64,000 bases of DNA from Pristionchus mayeri. Lineage: Eukaryota; Nematoda; Chromadorea; Rhabditida; Neodiplogasteridae. Of the stretch, positions 46,401-56,699 are shown piece after piece. The first letter of the stretch is position 1, and the number at the start of each line of letters is the position of its first letter. The position numbers and the translations under genes were made by a program. The notes under the pieces are model-generated. The model made no database searches. It saw only the letters and a program-made list of their open reading frames with translations, and was not told the origin of the DNA. The stretch is from positions 33,462,661-33,526,660 of the forward strand of contig BTRK01000002.1 in NCBI GenBank assembly GCA_036245805.1, in the 5' to 3' direction.

Positions 46401-48650
46401 ACAACTTCATCTCGATTCTTGAACTTCTTTCCTTTGCAGAAGTCAGAGAGAGAGCGGAAGCAGTGGTAGTCGCATGGGGAGAGATCCGGGAAATGGGGAA
46501 TCCTCTCGATCTTCAGCTCGTCCATTTTCTTCTGGGTCATCTTCGCTCGATGTGGGCGAGCATTGTCCATCACAAGAAGAATTTTGCCCTGGTTCAGGAG
46601 TCTGGGAGGGACTCTGATCGCGACATCTTCCAGTTGTTCAGAGAAGAGGTCGGCATTGATGCTGGTGCCAAGGGCGAGGATCTCCCAGTAGATGGGACCG
46701 AGCACTGAGAAGAAGAAGCAGAGGAGTTCCTTCTTTCCGTGCTCTTCCTTCTTCGGGACGGGCGTGGGCTTCTCATCTGCATCCACCCATTGCAGTCTCC
46801 TCACAGGGCTATCGTACGTGATCCACTTCTCATCTGTAGCGATGATGGAATTGACCCATCGAAGATTGGATCTACGATGGAGTAATTCCCGACAGACTTG
46901 AACACGATTTTTCAGCTGTTCGGGGGAGAGGTCATGGGGAATCACTTGTGGGAGTTTCGGCTTCTTCCCAGATCGATGGAGGATATCGGACACCGTTGAT
47001 CTGGGAGTACCAGTATCCTTCTTCAAATCACGCACACTGGCCATGGGCTTGCGCTTCAGTGTGCGGAGAACGAGAGGCTGATCGAGGGAGGGAGGGCGTC
47101 CAGAGCGGGGTTGATCATCGAGACCAAACTCCCCTTTCTTGAAGCGGGAGAACCACTTATAGTAGAAGGGTATGGAGGGGGCGTCAGCTCCTTCCGACTG
47201 GGCCAGGGCAGAGTGGGCCTCCTTGACGGATCGGCCAAGACGGTAGTAATGAAGTAAAACTGCTCGGAGGTAGAGATGGGAGTCCATCACAAGAATCAAT
47301 GTAGCAACTAGGAGACTCGCCTACCCCCAAGCGTATTTTGCATGATGTAATTGCATCGATATTCTTAATAATATAATCAAAAAATAATTTTATCTCAATG
47401 CGAACCTTCACTGGAGCTATATTTGTCTAAAGATTTTGAAAAGAATACAACGTTAGGTGGTTCCACTTGGCAATAATTTCGTTGACTATGGCATATACTA
47501 TAACAATCGACTGTTAATGCCCGTCCCATGTTTTTAAATTGTAAGTTTTCAATGCTGAAAATCGTGTTCATTCGAGGCTGCGAAAACCAAATTTTTCAAA
47601 AGTTCGAAATTTCGAATTTCTCAAAGTAATTTAACGTTAACGGTCTGGAAACATAGTAAATAAGTATCGGGGAGTGAAATATAGTAAGCTGGAATGATTA
47701 TTTTTGGTATTTCAGAACTTAAGTTGCTACTACTGCACATTGAATGCAAAAAATGAGAACTAGAGCCCCTATCTTTTTGCCATTTTTATTTTTTTGTTAT
47801 ATGTAACGGAAGATGTTCTTTCAAAATCAGTAATAAAATTCCCAGGAAGTCTCCTACATTATGGCAAAAACAATTTTTATGTTGTTTGGAAAGCATACTT
47901 TTAGATACAATTAATTTATTTTTGAGTTTCATGCTACTCTTTCAATATGAAAGTTTCTCAAAATAATTTTCTACGTTTTTTAAGCACAGTGCCATCTCTG
48001 TAGCTTATCTGGGAGCTGATATACTGTTTTTCCGGGTCCAAAACCGGAGAATTCCTAAATGCCGGCTCTGGGACAAATGGCATTAATATTTCAAAAACTC
48101 TTTACTAGAGTAGTGTTCTACCTTAGTTTGGTCGATTTTGAATAGGTTTGAAAAAAATTGTTCGCGAAGGCCCTGATTTTGCTTCATCGACTCGTGATAC
48201 ATGTGATATGTTTAAATATGGTCACGTAGATGCTCTACCAGTACGCTTTCCTGATCCTCCTAAAGCACCTTTTTGTTTATCAGACGATTTTTTTAATGAG
48301 TAATCTAGTCAGATATTATTTTAATGTGGTCTAACCTGTCCATTGTTTCTTATTTTCTCAATGATCTCTCGTTCAATCTTCTGGTGCTCAAGGGCAACTT
48401 TACGCATTTCGGAATGCTGAGCTAATTTCTTCCTCCGTATTTCTTCCTATACAGATAACAATTAACAATATTTAAAAAAGTGTGTGATCACCTCATTGCG
48501 TTCAATGATATTCAACCGATGTAGCTCCCATTCTACGGGAAGTTGAATGTTGAGGCTGAAAGTGATTTGAATTGAATACTGCTGATAAGGTAAGCAAACT
48601 ATACAATAAAGCGTTTACCTGATGCACTCCCGATTGAAGGTTGCCTCCAT
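43420..48650 (-). CDS. R2: coiled-coil plus RING-finger protein, TAG inside the RING
   Basis: Probable E3 ubiquitin ligase. Exons: about 48619-48650 (MEATFNREC), 48493-48557 (LNIQLPVEWELHRLNII ERNE), about 48345-48456 (RKKLAQHSEMRKVALEH...), 46022-46104 (AMGLSRANKMKELEHKLLEE REREME; coiled coil), about 43674-43832 and 43420-43634. The coiled-coil exon ends in phase with the RING exon at an AG-GTTGGC donor. The RING has CPLC, then CGHVMCLDC at 43.73-43.80 kb and CYTC at the start of the last exon, followed by GGFVRLYEDINEDL and an acidic tail. Between CLDCVEY and RNEIRDYATL-R-CYTC the frame is continuous except for one TAG. Either the copy is a pseudogene or the TAG is read through. One intron holds a full mariner and the next a 1.85-kb foldback. 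Confidence 0.62.
43876..45729. mobile_element. Foldback element IR-i (about 1.85 kb)
   Basis: Arms of about 900 bp meet near 44810. The left arm has CCGTACAGCGAAAAATAAAG and AGATGTCCCTAGGGGTAAC; the right arm has GTTACCCCTAGGGACATCTT and TTTATTTTTCGCTGTACGG. Interior landmarks AAGTGGATAGTTAGACATGC and TTTCCGAAACTGTGGAGGAT occur inverted on both sides. It is in the R2 intron between the coiled-coil and RING exons. A short hairpin (GGAATATGGGG/CCCCATATTCC) follows at 45735-45780. No protein is encoded. Confidence 0.88.
46219..47330 (-). mobile_element. Full-length mariner element in an R2 intron
   Basis: GGGTGTCCGGAAAGTTCGT at 46221 is the 3' terminal repeat, and the transposase reads leftward. 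The 5' terminal repeat is degenerate; GCGAACCTTCACTGGAG near 47400 is a possible remnant. The flanking intron sequence shows no gene. The element is in the same orientation as the host gene. Confidence 0.8.
46280..47299 (-). CDS. Mariner transposase, 339 aa, open but with shortened catalytic spacing
   Basis: Cut-and-paste DDE/D transposase of the Tc1/mariner superfamily. The N-terminal helix-turn-helix DNA-binding region (AVLLHYYRLGRSVKEAHSAL; FKKGEFGLDDQPRSGRPPS) occupies roughly residues 1-75. Catalytic Asp residues appear in ATDEKWITYDS, MDNARPHRA and LSPCDYH. The usual 339-345 aa length is kept with no stop or frameshift. The mariner signature HPPYSPDLSPCDFH, intact in the copy at 4.1 kb, is here HFPDLSPCDYH: three codons are missing, so the second and third Asp are 31 residues apart instead of 34. 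Activity is therefore doubtful despite the open frame. Confidence 0.9.
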   Translation of the reverse strand: MILVMDSHLYLRAVLLHYYRLGRSVKEAHSALAQSEGADAPSIPFYYKWFSRFKKGEFGLDDQPRSGRPPSLDQPLVLRTLKRKPMASVRDLKKDTGTPRSTVSDILHRSGKKPKLPQVIPHDLSPEQLKNRVQVCRELLHRRSNLRWVNSIIATDEKWITYDSPVRRLQWVDADEKPTPVPKKEEHGKKELLCFFFSVLGPIYWEILALGTSINADLFSEQLEDVAIRVPPRLLNQGKILLVMDNARPHRAKMTQKKMDELKIERIPHFPDLSPCDYHCFRSLSDFCKGKKFKNRDEVVRAFVNWAVSKKPAFWKRGIETLPNRWREVVRKKEAYIGH

Positions 48651-48659
48651 TGGAATCAC

Positions 48660-49185
48660 AAGGATAAAGCAATACTATCTGTTTTGCAGACGATAAAAAT
48701 AGCGAAGTTATGAGTATTCAGCACAAATGAACAGGGAACAATAAAGAGAAACACCTCGACGCGATTACCAAGCACTGACGCTTCCAACGTGTAAGCAGCA
48801 TTTTATTATTGCCCTGTGGCACGGCTCGGGTATAGAAGAATAGACGGGACGATGGAACAATGCTTCAGGAAAAAGAAGGGTTTTTATACATACAGTTTCA
48901 GGTTTAAACTCCAACAGAGTGCGATAAAGACGATTCAAAGAACACACATGGGTGTAGGATAATTACTCCAACTAAATTGAATACTGCATTGAGCTCAGTG
49001 GGAGTCTACAATTTGTTAGCATTTACGCATCGCTTGAGCTCACTTCTGTGATTCGTAGTCTAGGCATATTTCCACTGATATATCACATTTTCGCTTTGAT
49101 TTACTGTATTAAGATCTTCTTTAAAATTGAAAAAAACGTTAAAAATTTGTTCCTGATCCGCTTTGATTCGTTACTTATCTGCTGT
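48660..49185. other. Intergenic between divergent R2 and receptor 2
   Basis: No gene is supported. It should hold the divergent promoters of R2 (leftward) and the receptor (rightward). No repeat or clear core promoter motif was found. Confidence 0.4.
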
Positions 49186-49194
49186 TCCAGACTA

Positions 49195-52100
49195 GATGGT
49201 TGGAATGATTCTTCACTCTTGGCGTTCATTCCGTGTGGAGTACGCCGTTTGTCTCAATCAGACTTTGATCGAGACCTACTGGCCCGTGTTCGAATGCATC
49301 GCCGTTACCGAGGTTGCTGTTTCTAGATTATTAGTTTGAGTAGTGTCAGACAGTTAGCACACTAACTATGAACGATATGTGTGATGTTCGTAATTCGCAT
49401 TCATGGTTCAGACACTAATTCATCTCATTGTCTTGTCAGTCTGCCCTACATTGATCTGGATATCATGGAAAGCGTCGCCTGTGCATCGTAACGTAAGCAC
49501 TCATAGTGTTTACAAATATTAGGTTGTGAAATAAGTAACGCTCGATTAGAAATATGATGTTTGAGCCCGTCTAAAATCCTTTTTGTTAAATATCTTAAGC
49601 TACTTCTTTAGCGTATATTAGGGGAAGAGTTGGCCAATGTATGCACATGTTCGAACCTTATTACGCCTTTTAGGTAATTAGAATTTCCAAGTTTTCTCAA
49701 ATGTGCCATTTTCACACTTTTCTAAAAACTGTTTGTGACTCTCGCATTTCGAGGGAAAAAAATAGCCGCACATTTGCATATAGTGGGGTGAGAAGCCCAT
49801 TGGGAGTTCTTTCGAAAAATACGTTTGAGATCATGCATGCACCAAAATAGCACGAATTAGAATGTATTGAATGCAAACCTTGCTGAGGTAACAATGCTCA
49901 TTCGATTACGTTTCCTGCTTCGAGGATAATTCGGCTCCTGCCTAGATAAATGCGATTACGTGGTCCACTATGGTGCTACAAATCACAGAGAAACATTTGA
50001 GCACAAGCCTTTTATCACTTAGAAAACAAAGATTTTCAGAATTGTTGTATAAAGGTCATCATAGCCAAAATTTAGATTTTTGGTGTACAGTAAATGCATA
50101 CATTTTATAAAAATGGAACTATGCCCTGACTTCGTCCAGCCGAATGTTGATGCATAAAGAGATTAAACAGTTAACCAGCTTTAATAGTTAACCACAAAAG
50201 TTAGGACTTTTCACCAATTCTGGAAACAGGAAGTTTTGAAATATTCGAATTCTGTCGTTCACATTTCATAGTCAAGATGATGTATGCTACATATTTTGGT
50301 AGAAGTATTGTAAGCTCAAATAAATAGAATTTTAAGCTGACAATGAAAAGAGCTTTTCATTTCACTCCATTTGAAATTGATATATCAATTGGTACGGAGA
50401 AACGGCGAAGACAAGCTTTTCAATTGATGTTCGGTTAGGGTAAAGTGCATGACTAAGTGCATTTTCTGACAGGACTTTCGCAGCAAACCAGGTTCACCCG
50501 TTATATTGTGGTATCCGTACGACGTACTTTGCGCATGTGACATAATATTTGCCCTATCATAACTCGTCATGGATTGTTAGGACAAAATGTAATCAGTTCA
50601 ACTCTTTGGTGATGCACCTTTGTCATCATCTTGTGCCCTCAATACCAAATACACAGGCTTGAACAAATGCGCGATGGAAAGAGTATCCAGGCACTCAACG
50701 CACATATATAACAATATTATAATCAGGCTGCAGCCAAAGGCGGGGTAGCTAAGAAAAGAAAATTTGAAAAACGAGCGTTACTTTTTTCACAACCTGATAC
50801 AAAAAAATATATTTAAATTTTTATTCCATCCATTCATAGTGCATAATGGGGTATGGGATTATACTTTGATGGAGTTCGTCCCTCTTGGTTACATCAAACT
50901 CGTAGGTGCTTTTCTAACTGCAGAGATTAGCCAGTTCAATTCTGTGACAAGCTCACACTGAAATTTGAGGGGAATCGCCAACGTTTGAAGGATACAGAAT
51001 CTGTATTTCCGTAATTAATCACTATCAGGTTCGCTATGCGCTGATTGTTTCACTATTGCTAGAAATCTTCGGATCCAGCTCTAGATTGGTTCTACTCTGG
51101 GCTCAATATTTCAACGCTAATTTAACAGGTAACGCTAAATCAAAATATGCTTTGATGCGTTTTTGGTCAGATTACAACGATTTGCTCTTACTGGCCTCGC
51201 TTGCAAGGCGCTTTTACTACCTCTACTTCACGCTACTGTGAGTCGTTATTGAGCAAGAGCAGATATCAATAGTTCTCACAGATTTGAGAGACAGACTGGG
51301 TTTGGATGGATAAATGTTCCCCAACCATCCGATGGGTACGCAATGCCCACAATATTCCTCTAAACGCCGCGGCCCCCCAAACTGAACATAGACATTAGTT
51401 TTTCATGTTTTCTCCAAAAACACAGATCCGACAAGTCTTCAGATTGCCTATGGTCACAATCGAGAGATTTATTGCTACTTACTACTGGTCATGGTTTGTT
51501 GTTTTTCCTATTGATATTTTCCGCTCTGGCGAATTTCACACTCTAAATGTGCAAAAAAACACACGGGCCACATATAATCTCACCATGAAAATGATATCTG
51601 GGCTGCTTGGGGATCAGAAATTATACCCTGTAAAATGGTTGAGGTACGAGCGACAGGCTCCGAGCACTTTTCTGGTACTACTTGGTACCGGATCGTTCAT
51701 CTCTGCCGTATCGGCATCCTTCTCATTTATGCTAACCTTCCACCTTGATGCAGATTCGATTAGTACGAGTTGGATAGAATACATAGCGATAAGCAGATAT
51801 TTGCAGAAGTGTACTGGATCATCTTCGTGTTTGGTGCCTTCTGTGAAATCGCTGGAGTGTTGGTGGGTGCTCTGAGATGCTTCCATTTCTAGAGCTGAAC
51901 ACACCTCCATTTTCGATTTTATAGCTATTATTAGGTGGAAATGACTACTCAGGGCAATACTCAACTAGAACTGAATCCACAGTGATTTGAAAATCGCTTC
52001 TCGTATTTCAGGCCTATGCATCGCTGCTGCGTTTCAACATGCGAGAGGTGAAACAACTGCAGAGACGTAGCGGGCGTGTCTTCGGAGTGTATTCACTTTC

Positions 52101-53110
52101 AAGAATCTACCAACTACGTGAAAATATCGCTGTTATGCAGGTACATCCCAGATTATCACCCCGTGTCGAGAAGTTCTCGGCCGTGAAAAAGCCTAGAAGC
52201 ACTTTCGAGAGCAGAAATACATGGTCTTCACAGTATTCGATCTCTCCGAACATCTAGTCATTGGCGTGATATTAATTAAAAAATGTTTCAGATGATTCTC
52301 AAGATGGGTGCCCCAGTCTTCAAGTACACCACTCCGGCCACCGTATTCTTCTTCTTTTGCATTGCACTGCCCGCCAATTACGAGTTCGCGCGCAATTTCT
52401 CCATTGCGATGTTCGACTGGTGGCTTGCCCTGTGAGTGCTTGAGTTCGAGAAACGATACCACGGTCTCTTTAACCTACACATACGCACTCTCTCTCTCTT
52501 TCTCCGCTCAACCGGCCGAGAGAGTGTGCAACGTACTGACGTCGAATCGAATTTCAAACAAATTACGCTACCATGCAGCTAAACCACACAACCACTAGTT
52601 AATGATGCACAATCACTGTTTTAATGACGTGAGGAGCGTAATGGGCGATTTGAATCATACACGTCAGTAATCATATCAGCTGCTAAATTGCAGCCTTTCT
52701 TTGGCTGTCGCTGCGTCATTGCCACTCTTCGATTTCCGATTCCGTAAAATTGCCGTACAACTTCCGCTCTTCCGACGTCTAATCACGCCTAAGAACGTGA
52801 ACTCAACCAAAGTGTGGGTGTGCTCGGGACATGTGTTTAGCAATAATTAGAGTTCGGAAACGATAGTACGGTCACTCCTTTTCACTTATTTTCACACACT
52901 CCCTAACCAAGTCGAGCGGGATAGTGTGGAGGATGAGAAAGTGGTAAATTAAGATGAAGGGAGAAACTATCCAATTTAAAATTCGAGTGCTTAACAGATA
53001 TCTCATTTGCCAGATTCGCAGTCAAGCACGCCGTCAACGACGTTCGACAAGCAAGCGACGTGCACTTTAGCATCCTCGATCGAGATTGGAATGGACGAAT
53101 TGTAGGAAGC
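49195..53110 (+). CDS. Sre-like seven-transmembrane chemoreceptor 2
   Basis: Second Sra-superfamily/Sre-type GPCR. Exons with matching splice sites: about 49195-49345 (TYWPVFECIAVTEVAVSRLL), 49438-49495 (VCPTLIWISWKASPVHRN), about 50790-50960, 51028-51128 (VRYALIVSLLLEIFGSSSRL VLLW), 51425-51512 (MVTIERFIATYYWSW), about 51643-51750 (YERQAPSTFLVLLGTGSF; TM4), 51809-51880 (VYWIIFVFGAFCEIAGVLVG; TM5), 52011-52140 (YSLSRIYQLRENIAVM), 52292-52431 (FKYTTPATVFFFFCIALPA; TM6), about 52692-52829 (SLAVAASLPLFDFRFRKIAV; TM7) and 53015-53110 (DVHFSILDRDWNGRIV). The order ER.IAT...WY.R, RIYQLRENI and a short C-terminal tail with FSIL.RDW is characteristic. Two introns contain the recurring CACTCTC hairpin. 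The start is not certain. Confidence 0.7.
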
Positions 53111-53307
53111 CAAGGAAGATGACAACTGAGTTGGAGATGTCAATTACTGAAAAAACTGGCTGAATAAATATTGAACATTGGCGTTTCTCGAGTCGACAAT
53201 TGTGAGACGTTAGAATAGTTGAAATCTTAGTTCTCTCATCGGTGAAACAAGCGAGAAAATAGAAAAACAACAAGAGAGTACTAGCCAAATCGTCATCACT
53301 TGTATGC

Positions 53308-53618
53308 CCTGATAAGAGGGGGTGCTGAATAATCGTGCACCCCTCAACGATAAGCATTCCTTACGCCACCTGAGAGAGAATGCACATAGATATCAGTGGG
53401 GGTGCAGTTACAGCCACGTCGGAGTCTCTGAATAATACTAGGACGCACAGTAGTCGTCGGGGAGGGGGGATCACCGTTTACTCCCGTAATCCCAATGGGT
53501 CTCCAGAAAAAAGATCTGCCAACCCCCCCCCCCTCTTCGGAGCGCAGATCCAGATACCAGCATGGTGCATGTCCTGATAAGAGGGGGTGCTGAATAATCG
53601 TGCACCCCTCAACGATAA
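53308..53618 (+). repeat. 46-bp direct repeat pair with internal palindrome
   Basis: CCTGATAAGAGGGGGTGCTG onward is identical at 53308-53353 and 53573-53618. Each copy contains GGGGGTGC...GCACCCC, able to form a hairpin. The 220 bp between shows no gene. The rest of 53111-53890 is also without a supported gene and should carry the K3 promoter. Confidence 0.85.
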
Positions 53619-54403
53619 ACGTTCCCTACTTCACCATTCGGAGTATGAATCCACAACTATATCGAAGGGGTGCTGATACGAAGATAAGAAAATCTATTCG
53701 GGTGATTACGCCCACGCGTGTTTGCTCATTTAAAGGCTGACAAACGCAAGCAACTGTCATTGCACCCTTTTCTTCGAGATTAGACGCTTTTCTAATCTTC
53801 ACGAATGTTATGGATTTGTGTACATTATAATTTGCGTGTCGTTATTTTTAATTGTAAATTCAGTTTAGTTTTTTTAGCAATTCGACGAAGAATGGGTGAG
53901 CTCGAACTAGAGGTCGAAGAAACGGTTCCGAAAAACATCAGCGTGTATCAAGTAGAGAATGGTGAGCGATGATTCAAGCGTGCCTGATGGAAGTACATAT
54001 TTCAGGAACAAGATTTTACGTAGACGAATATTCAACGCCGAAAAGAATATTCGTTAAACTTGGGTCGGTGATCTAATCCGATCATTAAGGGAAAATGTAC
54101 ATTTAAGGGACCAAGAAATTGAAGCAGTGTTGCCGGATGGTCAATTTTCAAATGCTTTTTCAAACGAGAATACACTTTTCATATCGATGGGATATTATGC
54201 ATGTCACTGATGAGAAAAGTAAGGTAAGATTAAAAACGGAGTGTTTTAGAAGTAAAAACATGCGGTTTTTTTAACAATTTTTTTTTAAATTTTCAGGTCT
54301 ACAAGGCAATATTCGCCTTTCCGGGCACGATTATTCTTTCATTTTTTCGTGATCAATTGGAGGTAATCGACAGGCAGCCATTTTATCACTATCATCTATG
54401 ATA

Positions 54404-55157
54404 GGTGTCCCCGCCGCCGGCGACAGGGGGGTGCTGTTCATAGACGCAGCGTGCGTCTGTGCGCAAGGCATGTAGCGGTCATGGTCAAAATCGATGGCAG
54501 GTCATTGGTAGGTCAAGACTAAGTACCGTATCCAATCGATAGTACAGTACCCCAATATACCGTATATGACTACCGTAACCCTCGATTATCATGAACTGAC
54601 TTTATTTTCAAACAGTGAAGATACCGTATCCAATCGATAGTATAGTACCCATAAATACCGTATACCGCTACCGTAACCCACGATTATCACAAACTAACTT
54701 TATTTTGAAAAAGTCCTGGTACCGTGCCCAATCGATTCTACAGTACACAAGTAATTACCGTAACCCCTTGGGTCAGATCCAGTTCCTTGGGTCAAACATT
54801 TTTCAAGAAATCTAAAATCGATTATAAAATTATTTTAAAATATCCTAACATATATTATTACTGAAGAATCATTTTATGATAGATTTATGATTTTTAGAAA
54901 AAAAGTTGCAAACTTTTTAGAAAAAAATGATTGACCCAAGGAACTGATCTGACCCAAGGAACTGGGTTACTGTAGTTACTTGGGTCCTGTAGAATCGATT
55001 CGGCACGGTGCCAGGGCTTTTTAAAAATCAAGTTATTTTGCGATAATCGTGGGTTACGGTTGCGGTATACGGTATTTTTGTGGGTACTGTATAGTCGATT
55101 GGGTACGGTACTTTATTTTTTGAAAAGTCAGTTCGCGATAATAGCGGGTTATGGTAG

Positions 55158-55225
<68 letters not shown>

Positions 55226-55355
55226 ATCTTGGGGTACTGTGCTATCGATTGGATACGGTACTTAGTCTTGACCTACCAATGATCTGCCATCGATTTTGAC
55301 CATGACGCACGGTGCGTCTATGCTCAGCACCCCCTCGCCGCCATTCCTGGACACC
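54404..55355. mobile_element. Foldback element IR-l (about 0.95 kb) in K3 intron
   Basis: GGTGTCCCCGCCGCCGG at 54404 and CGGCGAGG...GGACACC ending at 55355 are inverted ends. The arms contain ACCGTATCCAATCGATAGTA and GGTCAAGACTAAGTACCG. CCAATCGAT and ACCGTAACCC words recur several times per arm, so the arms are themselves built of short repeats. The right arm has expanded into a (TA)n tract. Confidence 0.82.
55160..55221. repeat. (TA)n microsatellite
   Basis: About 30 TA units within the right arm of IR-l, where the left arm has only a short AT stretch. Confidence 0.95.
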
Positions 55356-56699
55356 ATCATCACTATGTATTCTTTTGAAATATAAAATACAATTATTGCA
55401 GAATGAGCACATGCACAAGGAAGGATTATGCACCATGCTTATCGACAAAAAATTGTACGGCTATCGATTGTGGGAGAACCCTTTGCAAGACGGTGTATTG
55501 CTCGATGCTACGAAGAAGGAACTCCATCAGAAAACCATTATTGGCATGCATCGGTTTGAGGGAGCGGGCGCAAACAATCTAATTAATTTATAGGCGTCGA
55601 TTTATTTTCTGGCTTGAGACAGGGCCGGGAGTGGACCCCATGATGAGAAGATTGAGTAAAAACGTTATACTACTCGAGGTTTTTACATTTTTTCAATTAA
55701 AATTAAGCATAGTTTGCAAGAGTCCAATTCGTAGGTTATTATATGATTACAAAACTATTGTAAACTTCAGTGGCAATACTATGACAACTCGGCGTTTCTC
55801 TACATACAGATGGAGGTAGTGTTGTAGTACTTGAACATTCATAATGTTATAATTTGAGCTGTGCGGGAAAACCTTATCTGCTTGGCTTGAGGAGAATAAC
55901 CAGAGAGACTTGCATCAAGTGAAAAGTTGGTTCAAGCAGATCGTGGATGCAGTCAAGTACATTCATCAAAATAATATCATGCACAGGGATCTAAAGGTAT
56001 ACTATTGTGTCGTTTCAACGGAAGTCCTTTCAGGGAATTTGTAAATAGTGATATAACAGCTTTTTGTAGCCTAGCAATATTCTGATCGCCTCTGATAATG
56101 CTGTGAAAATATGCGATCTTGGAATAGCAACGGTGATTGATAGCGGGAAAGGAGCTTCGAAAATGTCTCGTACTCTTATCGGAACACCGCAATATAGCGC
56201 CCCGGAACAACAGGTGAATACAATATTATTTCCCTTTCGTATCCAATACGACACTCCAGAACTTCTTTTACAACGAGAAAGTCGACATATTCGCATTGGG
56301 ACTGATCCTTATAGAGCTGTCTCTCGTACTGACCGATCAACAAAAGTCCGCAGTAAGCTGACTCGCATACAGCAAACAAACATTAAAACGTTTGCAGATT
56401 TTTAGCGCCATTCGATCTAACGCACCAATCATTATATTGCAAGATCAACCAAAGACGGTGAAATTTAAAGTTGTCAAGGCTCATTGTCGAGAATCATTTG
56501 TTTGGTCTTTGCCTTAACAAGTACAAGACCAGTCAATTTCATCGTCCAGAAAATCACTACAGAGCCAAATTTCGTCCGCTATTAACCATTTTTTCCAGCT
56601 CGACCTTGTTTCGAAGCTGACGAAGCTCGACAAGAACAATCGCCCAAGGATTGGTGACATACTCGAGCATCCTTTCTTTATGGATTAATTGGAGCTTTT

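Larger units (their letters stand above)
53892..56688 (+). pseudogene. K3: PEK-like kinase with the N-lobe deleted
   Basis: Exon 1 MGELELEVEETVPKNISVY (53892-53961), 54005-54062 (TRFYVDEYSTPKRIFVKL), DQEIEAVLPDGQ near 54115, VYKAIFAFPGTIILSFFRDQ at about 54300-54363, 55402-55563 (TMLIDKKLYGYRLWENPLQD GVLLDA), 55597-55678 (MMRRLSKNVILLE). The next exon, 55772-55818 (SAFLYIQME), is already beta-strand 5 of the kinase; the second half of the N-terminal domain, glycine loop, lysine and helix C are absent. It continues LCGKTLSAWLEENNQRDLHQ, KSWFKQIVDAVKYIH and MHRDLK (55.86-55.99 kb), KICDLGIA, GTPQYSAPEQ, KVDIFALGLILIEL, IFSAIRSNAPIIIL and DKNNRPRIGDILEHPFFMD before the stop at 56688. Around 54200 a 4-nt insertion (GCAT) breaks the frame before VTDEK. 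A kinase without N-lobe cannot bind ATP normally. Confidence 0.7.

Noticed and set aside
46217..46708. 163-codon plus-strand open frame
   Set aside because: Antisense to the mariner transposase, which explains the conserved open frame.
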